Source: Verticillium longisporum (taxonomy: Eukaryota > Ascomycota > Sordariomycetes > Glomerellales > Plectosphaerellaceae). From it: a DNA stretch of 64,000 bases. Of this stretch, positions 11,262-23,489 are shown in pieces. The stretch is from NCBI GenBank assembly GCA_019188255.1, contig JAETXT010000003.1:3844001-3908000 (forward strand). Direction: 5' to 3'. Under the pieces are notes generated by a model. It had not been told where the DNA came from. It worked only from the letters and a program-made list of their open reading frames with translations, and did no database searches. A program made the translations under genes and the position numbers. The stretch's first letter is position 1, and each line of letters starts with the position of its first letter.

Positions 11262-14200
11262 GTTGATAGAGTGAGACGTGGCTGATGCTAGACGATTGCG
11301 TGATGTGAAACGCTTGATGGCTTGGAAACTCACAAACAAACAACAAGGGAAGTGTCGGTACTTATAGGGGTAAACAACAAATCTGTTTAATGTTTGGAGA
11401 GCCGCATGCGAGGACGGACTCCGCCGAGAAGCTTCAACCGTGTGTCTTGGTGCTACGTGTAGTATGGGGAATACGAGGTTGACGCCCTGGCTCGAGGGAA
11501 CCGTGGCAGTAGGGAGACGGCTGGTCTGAACCATTGGACCCGCGGCCGCTGCGCTAAGTGAGTCCCGCCGCCGGATACTACAGAGGGATTAGGTTGCGCT
11601 ATGGAATGTTAGCTTGTCCACCCCAGATTGCAATATACATATCTCTTGATAAAGGAAGAATGACGCACGGCTCCAACCTGTTTATTAATAGTACTGCCAC
11701 CCAGCTTTTTGCCTCCCTTCTCTGGCCATGTGGGCAAGACATGTCGCACCGCCAGTGTGAATCAGCGTGGTGCTGGCCATGCGCACGATGCGGCCGCAGT
11801 GCGTCGCGAACACGATGCCACTGCTTGTCGCCAGGTATCGACCCTCATGGCGCCGTGTTCACGAGGCACTACGACAGGATCGGCGAAAGCACAGTCGGAT
11901 GACCTCGACCTGGTGCGCCTGGATACGATGTTGTTTGAATCCACACTCGGCGCGTTTCGGTGGTTGAGATGGGCCGATCGTAGTGATCGCCAGGACCTCA
12001 ATTTAAGTGGGCTTCGGCTTCGGCACAGCGGCAGCCAAGACTGGAAGGCTGGGGGAAGATCCCACAGACCATTGGTTTTCCCCTGATTCCAAGGGCATTC
12101 TTCAACATCATGTTTGGCCCGTTCGGGACTACCTTTGTCGTGGCCGTCCCCACAACGTGAAAACGCCGGGAATGCGTTATAGGTCCGCAAGAAATTTCTG
12201 CGCGTTCCTTCAGAAGGTTGTCAATGAGCCCAGAAAAAACAGGCCATGGAGGGCATTGTGGGAAGTGGTCCAATTTTTGATCTGCTTGCCCTTCGTCGCC
12301 TCGACCTTTTGCCTCCGCAACCACCTATGTGTCGTAGCCGACATCGCACTCACTCGATCCGTTCAGCCTCAGCCCAATCGCCTTGGTCCAAATCAGCGTT
12401 GCACTCATCAACGTCTTTGTACAGCGATCAGCGGTCAAACCACCAAGATGACCCCACTGCCTGTTTCTGCTCCCAAGCCTAACCTCATCGTTCACATTGG
12501 TATCTCAAAATAGGGCGACAAAGGCTTGGCTTGCGGGCCATGACCGTACATATCCAGACTTTCGGGGCAGCGGCTTGTTGGCATTCGACGCATCACGATG
12601 GCCCGACAAGCCCAGCCCGCTGCCTGCCCACCCTAAACCAGGCCTCCGGACGGATGACCCACTACCATTACCGGCCCCCCATGAGACCCCGTTCTCGGAT
12701 CACGGCATAGGTAGAGATGAACTTGGATTGCGATGAGCGAACGGCAAATCTCTTCTTGGCGCCGTCAAGAGCATCGACTGCCTGGGTACGTCATATGCCA
12801 CAGCGATGGCTTTCGCTATCACCAGTCGATTCCGCCGGCCGGTTGCCGATGTAGCGCTCAACAGATTGCTTGTGTTCGCACACACACAATGCTCCCCAGA
12901 TCCACCGCCCATTGCTCTCTCCTTTTGTACCTTCGTTTCCTTCCCACTTCTACCGCAACGTGGCGCTGCTAGGACACGGGTAACACGCTGCCTTCACAGA
13001 CTCAGCCATTGCCACATTTCGTGTTTCTTGTGAATGCAGTGCAACGTCTGACTGTGGTGATGTCTGGGACATTGCAGTCCGTTTTCGTGGCTAACGGGTT
13101 GGGGGCGCGCTACGAATCCATCACATGTCCTTGGGAAATGCGAGCCACGTCCGGGACCGACCTCATGAAACATGGAGAAAACGTCTCTACGAACGTCCGC
13201 TGAGGACCTGCTCGCGTTCGCGAACTTCGTCGGTTCGCAAATAGAGTCCACGGACAAATCAGGTGATAGTCAGGATGGCTCAAGCTCTGCGATAAACGCC
13301 TTAGGTCTCAAAGGGTGGCACTGCTGGGTGCAACCTGAGTAGGGGAGATGCTGTTCGATCCGATGCCTGATGTTGTGACATGGGTGATATGCGGGGCTCG
13401 ACCTTTGTCCCTCCATCCGAAACTTCGATACAGGTACATCAAAGGAACGTAGGTCAAGTGATGGACGAGTGCACATGCCATTGAATTGAGTTTGAGCCCA
13501 TGCAGTAGCCAGGGCAGGCACATGACAACATTCATTGCACCCAGAGGCAGGGTTGTCAAGACAACTAGCGGCTTTGCAAGAGGCTCGCCCAACAAGAATG
13601 TAAGGCAGGTAGATGGATCTCGTATTGATTTTTCCGTGCCACGAGACACGGTGCCAGCCTAGACAGACTCAAAAGTGTATGGTATGCATGAATAGGTTTT
13701 GGAGCGCTCCTACATCCCCTTTTCCTGATGCTTAAATGTTGCAAGTGCGAAGATCGACGGCTAACTTTCTGGAGGCCAGTCGCCCAGATATGGTGGGTGG
13801 TACCGTTCCGACTACTGACTCGCGCGGAACTTCTTGACCATTTATCATGACGCCAAGATGGCTTTCCGGTGAGATTTTGTTGCACATGCGGCCTACATAT
13901 CAGAAGCATTGCCTGTTGTCAGGATCGCTATATTCGACCAACTCTCTTCCGGCACACGTTCGTCAACGGCCACCTTCAGCATGACATGTTTGGGCGCGGG
14001 CGGTCACTCGTAGAAATGGGGATAAAAGCTCGGCACAAGACAACCCTCAACGAACCAACATCACGTCATCAACCCTGTGAGATTTGAGCGATGAGACAGC
14101 GGCTTTCGTACTGTCTACTTAAACAGAGCGCCTTACTATTTTAATCCACGTTAGTATCAACAAAGTCAATTTGAACACCCTCAGGGGAAGCTAGAGACTA

Positions 14201-14344
14201 GTAAAAGTAGGTTGGTTCCAAAACATGCCGGTTCCAAATCTCCATCATGTGTCTTTTGACCGCTACATCAATTCAATCTTCTTGAGTCGTAAACAGTAAG
14301 AAGAGTGTTGATGTCTTGAAGCGGTACAGCAAGGTGATTGGAGA
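11262..14344. other. Intergenic, no supported gene
   Basis: No frame is convincing on either strand. Minus-strand DNA at about 11.95-12.45 kb has patches that read like protein in alternating frames and could be an old, decayed coding sequence, but no family was recognised. Confidence 0.45.
11362..11367 (-). promoter_or_regulatory. TATA-like box of the GPI-type protein gene
   Basis: On the minus strand the sequence reads CTATAAG about 100 nt upstream of the ATG at 11261. This spacing suits a TATA box plus a short fungal leader. Confidence 0.5.
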
Positions 14345-14687
14345 TCAGCTACACATAGTCTGGCAACCTACCGAAGAAGCAGTCAGCTCAAAAAATTCGG
14401 AAGGACTATAAAGGTTGTCCTCTTATACTCACTCAGCATACAAGCTACGTAGTCAAGATTGGCAAAATCCATGCAGAGCCTCTCCACACAGTCTTCAGCA
14501 CAATCCGCCTCGCGCTCGGTCATCTTGTCGCCTACAGCGGTCCAACTTAGCCCGTTTTCCCTCTCGGAACCAAGTCATCCTTTGACGGGGGAGGCAAACA
14601 AAGAGTTTGCGGTCGTGGCGACTTACCATTGGTTGGGAGTGCAGTCGCGGCAGCAAGGAAAAGGGAGGTGACGAAGAGCAGCTTCAT
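14345..14687 (-). CDS. Small secreted cysteine-rich protein (candidate effector-type)
   Basis: Cryptic three-exon gene encoding 60 aa, exons 14687-14627, 14531-14433 and 14367-14345. Introns are 95 and 65 nt with GTAAGT and GTGAGT donors, TAG acceptors and CTAAG/CTGAC branch points. Residues 1-17 form a clear signal peptide (MKLLFVTSLFLAAATAL). The mature part is short, acidic and holds six cysteines at 31, 35, 40, 51, 55 and 59, as two helical-looking CX3C motifs (CAEDC...C and CMLSCQTMC). That layout suits a disulfide-linked helical hairpin. The splice sites join in phase and bring the last two cysteines into frame, which supports the model. Fungal secreted proteins of this size are often host-interaction effectors or antimicrobial peptides, but no family was recognised. 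Confidence 0.7.
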
Positions 14688-17599
14688 GTTGAAATATAAG
14701 GATTGGGAAGAGTGGCTTGTGTTGTAGATATTTGACAAGATTTTAGGCAAGGAATGGTGTAAACTGTTAGAGTGAATTGTCTGGGAGAGAACAAAAGAGC
14801 TTGGAGATCAAAGCAGTCTAAATACTTTTTCTCTCCCAGCACGAGTCGATGTTTGCTCCAAAAAAAGCCTTCGCAATGGAAGACGTTATAGTACGCACTC
14901 ATCACTCAGAGGGAAGTAAATCTGCGGCATTAGCTCACCATTACACAAGCTGCTCGATCAGCGACGGCAAGCGGTTCATCCTTGATACTTTGTTCTCAAG
15001 ATCGACAAATACATCCACCACTCGAAATTCGTAGTGACAGATTCCCAACACAAACATGGCGATCCTTTCCTCGGTATAGTGCAGTGTTTCTATACGCGCA
15101 TCAAGTTCAGCGAATCGATTGCGTTTAGAGGTCGAATTAATATCGCTCCTGCCTCTTGTTGGACGGCCTTTGGCTATGGAAACCCCGCAGCCAAGGCTTG
15201 TGCCCGACTTCTACGCATGTCAGCATCGCCTGCCATCCTCTTGGCACCTGGGCAGAAACTTTCCATAGCAAAGATATGCCCTGAGTAGGAAAGGAGCATC
15301 TTGCCGCATATGCATGTTCACCGGCTTGACGCGTCAACTTATGATTCATGCTCAAGTTGCCAAACAAGGCAACAATGGCAACAATCTCCATCATGTAGGT
15401 TTAGCAGTAAGAGGACTTGGTCTCAGAGAGTAAGAGTAATTCTTTTTCTCCAGAGCTCCCCGTGACACATAGTCGCCTTGTTAGTCGGAGAGACAGAGAC
15501 TTGCTGCTTTGCCCATATGATGCGATGCTGAGTGCATGAACAAAAGATGTGCCCAAAAGGGGATCTCCATGGCCGCGAGCGGAGAGGCCGGGTTTCCCGC
15601 TGCTTGGTATCGAAGTGAAGTCTACCATGACTCTTACCTATCTAGGTACCAAGGTGGGTAGTCAACTGCTATGGGCCCGGCCGGCGGCCGCGAATGGTCA
15701 TCCGAACACGGGGTCAAAACACCTGCCCAGTCAAATATGGGCTGGTTTGTTTGTATGCTGGCCACAGACCTTTGGACAGTAAATCGAGGTATCACTCAAA
15801 ACATCTACGCCGGAAGCACTCCCTCAGCAGCCATGTCCGACCGCCTAGGAAGTCACGATTTAGAAAGTGGTGCCCCTTGCCGTTTTCGTTATTGCCACCA
15901 AATCCGTCAGCTGTTTATTACGGTGCATTCAAGGCTTTACGGTGAACATTGGTGCGTCTGTGGCGCAGGCACTGCAAGCCACTGTCAGCACAGCGTCTTA
16001 TATCAAAGTTAAAGCAGCGATATCATATGGGGCTCGGCGAAAAGCATCTGCGGGGTTCTTCACCGTTAGCTCGTGGCTGGAGAATGCTCTCTCAACGTCC
16101 TTATTGGTCAAGATTGAGGCACGTGTGTTTTCCCCCAGGAAGTCGATACCAAAGCCTTCTTTTTTTCTTTCTTGGCGGGGTCCTTCCCGGCATGCACGAG
16201 GAGCCATGTTTGCAGAAGGCGCCCGTCTGCTCATGTGGCAGGCGTGACTGACTGCAGCCCACCCATTCTTAGTCAGGGCGCAAGTGTCAGACAAAGTGAG
16301 CACTCTGAAATCACTTGTAATATTATGTCAGCAGGTCTTGCATCCTTTTCCATCATGAGCAAAGACATCAATTGCGCCCTCTGCATATCCTCATCACTGA
16401 CCACCAGTTTCAGACTCGGTCCTGACCTACCACACCTCAAGCATAGTCGGGCTTGCAGCATGACCACCGAGAAGCAACCAGCGAAATCAAAGGCACCTGT
16501 GTCACTGACGTTCCCTTCCCCATACCAAGGCCAGGGTTCCTACACCGAATCGCCCAGGCCTCAGAGGGATGTACAGTACATTCTTCCCGGTGCAGCCGTT
16601 TCCAAGGGTTGTGGATTTGCATACTTAACCGGCTTGCTCCCATGCTGATTCTTCGCACAGTTGAGACCATTTCAGTTGACACGTCGGCCATTCCTCAACC
16701 CTTTCTCCAGCCGGCAGTATTGCAGAAGTGGAAGCACGAAAAACGGACAACAACTTGATACAGTTTCGAGTACATGCTGCATCTCTAGGTACCTCTCTCA
16801 CAGACAACGCCCAAGATGAGCACCAGTGCACCCCACTTGCGACCTGTTCAAGTCATGCCCACCTACCCGTTTTGACCCGCCCCCAGCTCAACATCGAATT
16901 CGATGGACCTTCGATTGCGCTCATCTTTCACTACTCGAACATCGACACAAGCGGCCATCTCAATCATGGGCTACGATGCAATACCTGATGCCTCTGGGTT
17001 CGCTAAGTTTGAACCGTCATGACCACTGTGTTACGTGCGCTGAGGCCGGACGTTTGGCTGGTCTGGGGAAGCTGTAACCCCGGGCGCCGACCGCACCGCC
17101 AACCGGCATAGCTGCGTGAAATTTGATGCTGAATGGACACCTCGCATCAGCTGAGATTCACGAGCGGCGCAGACATCGGACCTGCCATTGCTTGCTGATT
17201 GGAACCGACCGTGAGTGGCATCAGTGTCACTGATGCCAGAGCGTCTGCCTTGCCTCATTGCCGGTGCGGGGTCAACGGCGATAGTCGAGATCAAACTCCC
17301 CGGACGTTCGCGGGGTTAGTGTAACCTGTCTGTCCCTACCTAAGGAATTAACGTACAGGGTCCTGGCGAATGACCTTTAAATCAACCTGCAGCTGTTCAT
17401 TGAGAGCGGAAACAACCACTTCGACGTCTGACATCACAGACACGCATACGGGTGGACCCATCTGCTCTCGCTCAGGCACCGAAAAACCTCTCAAGTACAA
17501 CTTCTCTTGTTCCCCTTCTCTCGCCAGAACCCAAGACGTCGGATCCCCAACCCCCATCCAGTCATTGTCACGACTCAGTTACACCAACTGAAAACTACC
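14688..17599. other. Intergenic, no supported gene
   Basis: The stretch covers the upstream side of the small secreted protein and the promoter of the aldehyde dehydrogenase. Short frames around 15.9-16.7 kb on both strands were examined and not accepted. CTAGGTACC-type motifs occur near 15646 and 16785. Confidence 0.45.
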
Positions 17600-19072
17600 A
17601 TGTCTCACCCCACCTCCGACTCGTCGGCTGCCCCGCCTCCGACTTCTTCGGACTTTCCCTACACAGTGCCTTTCTTCCTGAATGGCGCCGAACAACTCAC
17701 TTCCAAAACATTTCCCGTCGTCTCTGCAGGGACCAACCAATACCTCTATCAATCGGCCTCTGCTCAGACCTCCGATGCTGAGGCCGCCGTTGCTGCTGCA
17801 GCCGCGGCCTTGCCCGCCTGGCGCGCACTCAAGCCCGCGAAGCGCGCTGCCATCTTAGTCAAGACTGCCGAGGTCATGAACTCCCGCCACGCTGAGCTCG
17901 CCGACTACTTGACGAGCGAGACTGGTGCCACCCCAGCTTGGGCCGATTCTAACCTCAAGGTCACAACCGAAATACTCATCGCCTCGGCAGCTCGGGTGCA
18001 CTCGGTAGAGGGCATCATCCCAACGCCGGCCGGCGAAGGTAGCTCCGCCCTCATCGTCAAGGAACCCTTTGGCGTCGTCCTCGCCATCGCCCCTTGGAAC
18101 GTACCCTATATTCTCGGTATCCGCGCCATTGCTGGGCCCCTCGTCACCGGCAACACTGTCGTTCTCAAGGGTCCCGAGGTGAGCCCCCGCGTCACCTGGG
18201 CCATCGCCTCGTGCCTGCACGAGGCCGGTCTGCCGCACGGCGTTCTCAACACCCTTGCGCACGATCCGAGCGACGCCCCGGCCGTCACCGCCGCGCTCAT
18301 CGCGCACCGCGACGTCAAGAAGATCAACTTCACCGGCTCCACGGGCGTCGGTCGCATCATTGGTCGCCTCGCTGGTGAACACCTCAAGCCCGTGCTCCTC
18401 GAGCTCGGTGGCAAGGCCCCCGCCATCGTTTGGGAAGACGCCGACCTGCAGCTCGCCGCGCAGCAGTGCGCCCTCGGCGCCTTCCTCAACGCTGGGCAGA
18501 TTTGCATGAGCACCGAGCGCATCGTCGTCCACAAGGCCGTGAGCGCCGCCTTTGAGTCCGCCCTCCGCGACGCCATTGGCAACATCTTCTCGACCGCCGA
18601 CGCGCCCGTGCTCATCGCCGGCGCGGCCGTCACCAAGAACAAGAAGCTCATCCGCGATGCCGTCGCCCAGGGGGCCCGCGTCGTCGTCGGTGACCCGAAT
18701 GCCGACGACGCCTCGCCGACGCGCATGCGGCCTGTCGTGCTCGGCGGCGTCACGGCCGAGATGGACATTTACCAGACCGAGTCGTTCGGCCCCACCGTGT
18801 CCCTCTACGAGGTCGAGACGGAGGAAGAGGCCCTGCGCATTGCCAACGACACCGAGTACGGCCTGTCGTCGGCCGTCTTCACCGAGGACCTCCGCAGAGG
18901 CCTGCGCTTCGCGAAGAACATTGAGACGGGCGCTGTGCACATCAACAGCATGACTGTGCACGATGAACCGGCGCTGCCTCATGGCGGCGCCAAGGCGAGC
19001 GGGTACGGCAGGTTCAACGCCGGTGCCTTGGAGGAGTGGGTGAGGACCAAGACCATCACGTACAAGGACTGA
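17600..19072 (+). CDS. NAD(P)-dependent aldehyde dehydrogenase, salicylaldehyde/vanillin-type
   Basis: Intronless gene of 490 aa, the normal length for the family. It oxidises an aldehyde to the acid with NAD(P)+ and is probably cytosolic. Landmarks are PWNV (oxyanion Asn167), FTGSTGVGR at the cofactor fold, the general base Glu268 in LLELGGKAP, the nucleophile Cys302 in NAGQICMSTER, and ESFGPTVSLY. The overall pattern is closest to salicylaldehyde or vanillin dehydrogenases, but the substrate cannot be fixed by reading. The ATG at 17600 was chosen because the frame extension upstream is unlike the family and TACC precedes the ATG. Long antisense frames across this gene are shadows. Confidence 0.92.
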   Translation: MSHPTSDSSAAPPPTSSDFPYTVPFFLNGAEQLTSKTFPVVSAGTNQYLYQSASAQTSDAEAAVAAAAAALPAWRALKPAKRAAILVKTAEVMNSRHAELADYLTSETGATPAWADSNLKVTTEILIASAARVHSVEGIIPTPAGEGSSALIVKEPFGVVLAIAPWNVPYILGIRAIAGPLVTGNTVVLKGPEVSPRVTWAIASCLHEAGLPHGVLNTLAHDPSDAPAVTAALIAHRDVKKINFTGSTGVGRIIGRLAGEHLKPVLLELGGKAPAIVWEDADLQLAAQQCALGAFLNAGQICMSTERIVVHKAVSAAFESALRDAIGNIFSTADAPVLIAGAAVTKNKKLIRDAVAQGARVVVGDPNADDASPTRMRPVVLGGVTAEMDIYQTESFGPTVSLYEVETEEEALRIANDTEYGLSSAVFTEDLRRGLRFAKNIETGAVHINSMTVHDEPALPHGGAKASGYGRFNAGALEEWVRTKTITYKD

Positions 19073-19634
19073 TGGATTGGTCATGACGAAATGATGCACA
19101 CATAAGCTACCATCATGTACGTATAGAAGCATGAGAGAAAACCTTGCTCGATTCACGTGAACGAAACACAGTCCAAGGCATGATGATGGTAAAAAAGCAA
19201 ATTCCGTATTATTCCGTTGTCCCCTTATATCCCATAACGCCCGAGGGGGCAGGTCACTCGACGAAGGCTACCCCCCTTTCAACTGATATCTGTCGTGCAG
19301 CGGGCCACTTTCCCCCTTGACACAGGAAGCCAATAGTTACTTCTTTTGCAGCCACACATATGCCGCGTCTCAAAAACAGCGAACAACACCCCAATCCAAT
19401 TCCCGTTGATCGTGACCGTCATGACCAATTCATCTCATGCCATCGTGGAGAAGCTCTTTCGTGCCACGGCGTGTTTGGAAGCATGTAACACCCCGACTCC
19501 TTGCTTGCTGAAGACCGGCTGGAAACCCAGAACAGTGAATGCCCTAGGGGCTGAGATACCTACATTTGTCGTTTGATTGATCAGGCGGGCGACAGCGACG
19601 GCAGGTCGCTGTCGAGCACGAGATACATGGTCGC
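19073..19634. other. Convergent 3' flanks
   Basis: The stretch lies between the stop of the rightward aldehyde dehydrogenase and the stop of leftward CDC20. No gene is seen. Confidence 0.6.
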
Positions 19635-21494
19635 TTAGCGGATGGTCATCTGCTTGGTCATTTCAGCCTTGGCCGAGGTGCCGGTGGCACCGACCCCAGA
19701 GCTGGAGCCGGCCTTCTTCTCGAACACCTTCCAGAACTTCAGACTCTCGTCGGCAGCTAGAGCATTGTCATTAGCAACGGCTTTCAGCAATTATGAAGCT
19801 AGAGTACACTTACCAGCAGTGGCGAGCATCTGGCCATCCGGGCTCAGGCAGCTGTGCAGGACGCGGCTCTCGTGGGCTGGAATCTCCACGTTGCGGACCA
19901 GGGTGGGGTAGCTCCAAATGCTGAGAGAGTTGTCGGGGAAGGCGCTCGAGCTGACAATCTCGCGGTAGTTGGGGCTCCAGCGGAGGCTGGTGACCTGCGA
20001 GCCAGTGTCGATGCTGTTGACGCGAGCGCCCGAGGTAGAGTTCCAGAAGTGGATGTGGCGATCATACGAACCACCTCCCGTGGCGAGAAGGTTCATGTTC
20101 CAGGGGCACCAGGCGAGGGCCTTGACGGCGGCCTTGTGGTTGGTCTTTGTGAACTTGGGAACCGACAGCGAGCGGGCGTCCCAGATGGAGACAAGGTTGT
20201 CGTTGCCGCCAGTAGCGAGCTGAGCGCCGTCGGAACGCCACTCCAGACCACAGACCTCAGAGGTATGGGAGACGAGCTCGGCAACCTTGTGCTCGGCGAT
20301 GCGAACATCGTGGTTGTAGACAAGACCGCTACGAGCACCAGTCGAAAGGAGATGCTTGTTCCAGCCCATGACACCGACACGGGTGTCGTGGCCAAACATG
20401 CTGCGAACTTTCTGGGCTTCGGCAACGTCCCAGATCTGAACCTCACCAGTTCCAAGGCCGACACCAACATAGGCACCGTCACCGGACCACTTGACACTGC
20501 TGACGTAGGTGTCAGCACTGGTCTCGAGAAGGCAGCTTACGCTTCCCTCATCGGCGGACCAGACGTAGACGTTGCGCTCCAGACCAATGGCAACCTGGTT
20601 CCCGGAGCTCCAGTCGAGCAGGTTGAGGTAGTAATCATCGATCAGACCAGGTGCGTCAAGAACACGCTCAGGAGCGGTGGCCACACGGCGACGAAACTGC
20701 GCACTCGTGGCCGTGGCGGCCCTCAGAGGACGGTTGTACTGCTGGCGAAGGTCGATGGGCTTAGACGACTCGGGAGGCGCGGGCTTGAACTGGAGGATGC
20801 GGGTGTTGAGGTTGACACCGCAGGCGTTGGCAAGGGAGTCCTGATAGGCGACGGTGTTGGGGGAAGGGCGAGAGTAGGTGGTAGGCTCATCATCATCGTT
20901 GATGCTGAGGCCTTCAAGGGCAGCCAGGGCCTCGTCGGCAGCAGACGAGAGAGTGGCGGAGCCATCACCGTTGCTAGACTTGGGACGCTTCTCGGCATGA
21001 TCAAGCTTGCCACTGCCGACGTTGGAAATGGCAGAGCTCGCACCGCGGTTGGGGATGAAGCGATCACCGCCATAGTTGATAGTGGTCTTGCTGGACTTGA
21101 TCCTCTGGGACTTCTTAGGCTTGGCACTGGAGGGAGTTTTTCCCGAGCCAGTCAAGGTGAAGTCGGACACGCCGAGCTCAAGAGCCTTGCGAGGTGTAGC
21201 GACACCACGGGCGATGTTAGATTTGGGAGAGTCACGGTGAGAGGACTTGGGCTTGGTGGCAGAGCGGGCGAGGTGGGCGGTGAGGTTTCCGCCGTACGTA
21301 GACTTGGTGGGCCTGTAGCCGCCCTTGCTCGACTGACGCTCAGGGGTGTAGGGCGAAGAGTTGAGGTACAGTGGGATAGAGGTGGACGAGCACTGGCGAG
21401 GCGAAGGAGTCAAAGGCATGCGTCCGCCGGCGGTACGGGTAGTGAAGAGCCCCCGATGGGACTTGAGTGGTGTGGTCACGGCGGCTGAGGCCAT
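19635..21494 (-). CDS. cdc20: CDC20/Slp1, activator of the anaphase-promoting complex
   Basis: WD40 co-activator of the APC/C that recruits mitotic substrates for ubiquitination. Two exons, 21494-19814 and 19756-19635, are separated by a 57-nt intron with a GTAAGT donor, giving 600 aa. The C-box DRFIPNR lies at 144-150. A segment beginning AYQDSLANACGVNLNTRILQ, typical of Cdc20 rather than Cdh1, precedes seven WD40 repeats in the C-terminal half. The second exon supplies the final blade (ESLKFWKVF) and the C-terminal Ile-Arg tail that docks on the APC/C. This tail strongly supports the splice. The ATG at 21494 (ACCAAAATGG) is the first ATG in frame. Confidence 0.95.
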
Positions 21495-22051
21495 TTTGGT
21501 GTCTGAGAGCTCCAAGAGACTCTAATGAAAGGTTCCTGGGTGGGTGCGGGCACCGTTAGTATGATGATAGTCGATGTTCTCGATGATTCGAGTGATGGCT
21601 GTGGCTCTGCGCAAAGAACGGTTTCCAAGTCGGAGGGGCGATCAGTTCGAGCGAGGAGAATGCAGCGAAGAAGATCTAGCGGACTTGACGGGTGTTCCTT
21701 TCACAGGCTAAGCGTGAGGAGAGCGGTATGAGAGGCTGTTGGAGGGCTTGCGGGTGGAGAGTGTGCATGGTGAAGAGAGAAGAGGTGCGGCATGGTGAGC
21801 TCGACCTTGGACGTCTTTTATTTACTTTATGCCCCACTGTCGACCTGGCCGGGCAACGGCTTCATCCCTGTCACCCCGGTCGCGGTTGCTGCAATGTTCC
21901 GGCAGCCAACCCCGGGTGCCCATTTTAGACCAATCAGAAGCTGAAAAACTCATCCCTGTTCCTGCAGTGGCGTCCTTCTGGCTCCCTCCTGGCTCTCTCC
22001 TGGCCTGTGCACTACCGATGAGGTCAGTCGCTCCTTCCATTCTGCCTCTTG
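21495..22051. other. CDC20 upstream region
   Basis: Lies between the leftward CDC20 start and the stop of the next leftward gene. No gene is seen. Confidence 0.6.
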
Positions 22052-22600
22052 TTACCGCCTGCCAGCGACTGCCGTTCGAGTCAGGCACAAGAAGGCCTGC
22101 ATCATCAGTCAGCAGGCATTGATGCAGTGGGTGGAACGTAGTCATGCTTACAGTCGCGCCGACGTTACCCCATGTCATGGCGTTCCACTGCGCAACGTCG
22201 ACAAACTTGCCATACCCCAGACCATGGTAACAAGCCCACAAGTGCCCAAGGTCGGCCACCCACAGCGCGACGAGGTAGTTTCGTACTACTCTGATCTCGC
22301 TCGTGGAGGACAAGACCGCGACACCGATCATGGCGAGCAGGAGGTAGAGGTTTCCCAGCTGCAAAGTCACCATGCGGCCATTGTCCGAGGGCAGAAGCGG
22401 GTTCTGCTGAATAATTTGATCAGCGACAAACTTGTCCGGGTTTACGACGACTCCAAGGAAACCTGCGACCCTGTCGGCGTGTCAGTACACTGCCCGCATC
22501 ATCCCACATTTCAGTAGAAAATAGATATGCAGACGCACAGCGACAGGGGTTCTAAAATGGTGAATACTGTCCGGGGAAACCCCGGTAGAGCAGACGCCAT
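22052..22600 (-). CDS. DUF7704-type small integral membrane protein
   Basis: Three exons, 22600-22539, 22470-22152 and 22096-22052, give 141 aa. Introns of 68 and 55 nt have GTGCGT and GTAAGC donors, TACTGAC and TGCTGAC branch points and CAG acceptors. The protein reads like the uncharacterised fungal DUF7704 family as I remember it: an N-terminal RTVFTILEPLSL helix, then LQLGNLYLLLA, VADLGHLWACY and WNAMTWGN motifs, and a last short helix. About four membrane segments are expected. The usual family length (about 140-150) matches only when all three exons are joined. The function is unknown. Confidence 0.82.
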
Positions 22601-23489
22601 GGCTGCTCCGTCTTTCGGGGCACTTTTGGTGCTGTGCTACGCGAGAATGGGATGGACGTAGGACAGAAGCGACGGGTGGCGGGCAACGTCAGAGTCGACA
22701 GACAGCCAAGGCCAAACAAAGCCTTGCGGGACAAACGCGGGCTGGCAGAACAAGAGGGAGGCGACAGCGCAAGTTGATGCAGCTTGACAAGTATCGGAGG
22801 GACGAGGTGCTATTCCAGTCGAACAAACAACAAACACGATGAAGCCACTTCAGTCTCCTCTCTGTTTTTGGCTCGGTCTTCCCTCTAATAATAAAGAGTC
22901 TCCCCACCGTGTCTCCCCACTGTTGTTCAGACGTCTAAATCAGTCAACACCCGAAACCGGATAGCCCTGACCTGACGGTACCTTGCTTCTTTGCGGGGGG
23001 GGGCGAGAGGGGAAGTCTGTGCCTCTCCACCTTCAAGGTCCCAAGTTCCGAGTCCAAGCCCCTCCCGTCCATGTCAAGTGGACTGATACCTAAGCCTTCC
23101 CCACGTGCTGATAAGCTCCGGTAGCGTGAAACATCTTTCGATAAGAGCGCCAAGGCAACCTTATTCGACCAGTGCCCTCTTTGCCTCATCTTTGCCCTCG
23201 ACTGGGAGTAGGTGCCTGCCGCCTACCTGTGCCGTGTCGCCCCTCGACCTGAGAATGACTTCGCGGAGCAAAACGTGTGCCGTCAGGAGCCGGACTTGAT
23301 TGACCACGCAGCTGCTTCGGCCAAAAATACCCGCCCCGCCCTCTACGACTTCATAGTTTGTTGTCTGTTCTTATATCTTGCACATCCTTTCTGTTCATTG
23401 TGCCCTCCTTCTCCACCCCCCCCCTCTCTCTGCCTCCGTGCTCAACCGCAGGTTTACCTCGATGCAAGAGCCGACTTCTCTCGCCCACG
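22601..23489. other. Divergent promoter region
   Basis: Shared upstream region of the leftward DUF7704 gene and the rightward Myb gene. The right part (about 23340-23489) is pyrimidine-rich leader. No gene is seen. Confidence 0.6.

Noticed and set aside
11950..12450. Protein-like patches on the minus strand
   Set aside because: They change frame repeatedly, no family was recognised, and no splice model joins them.
15860..16700. Overlapping medium frames on both strands
   Set aside because: No domain, signal or consistent splice model. Likely chance.
17855..19156. Open frame of 433 codons antisense to the aldehyde dehydrogenase
   Set aside because: Mirror of GC-rich third positions in a well-supported gene. 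The composition is Gly/Asp/Arg/Val-rich with no domain.
19854..21488. Open frame of 544 codons antisense to CDC20
   Set aside because: Shadow frame. The sense strand is clearly CDC20 with an IR tail.
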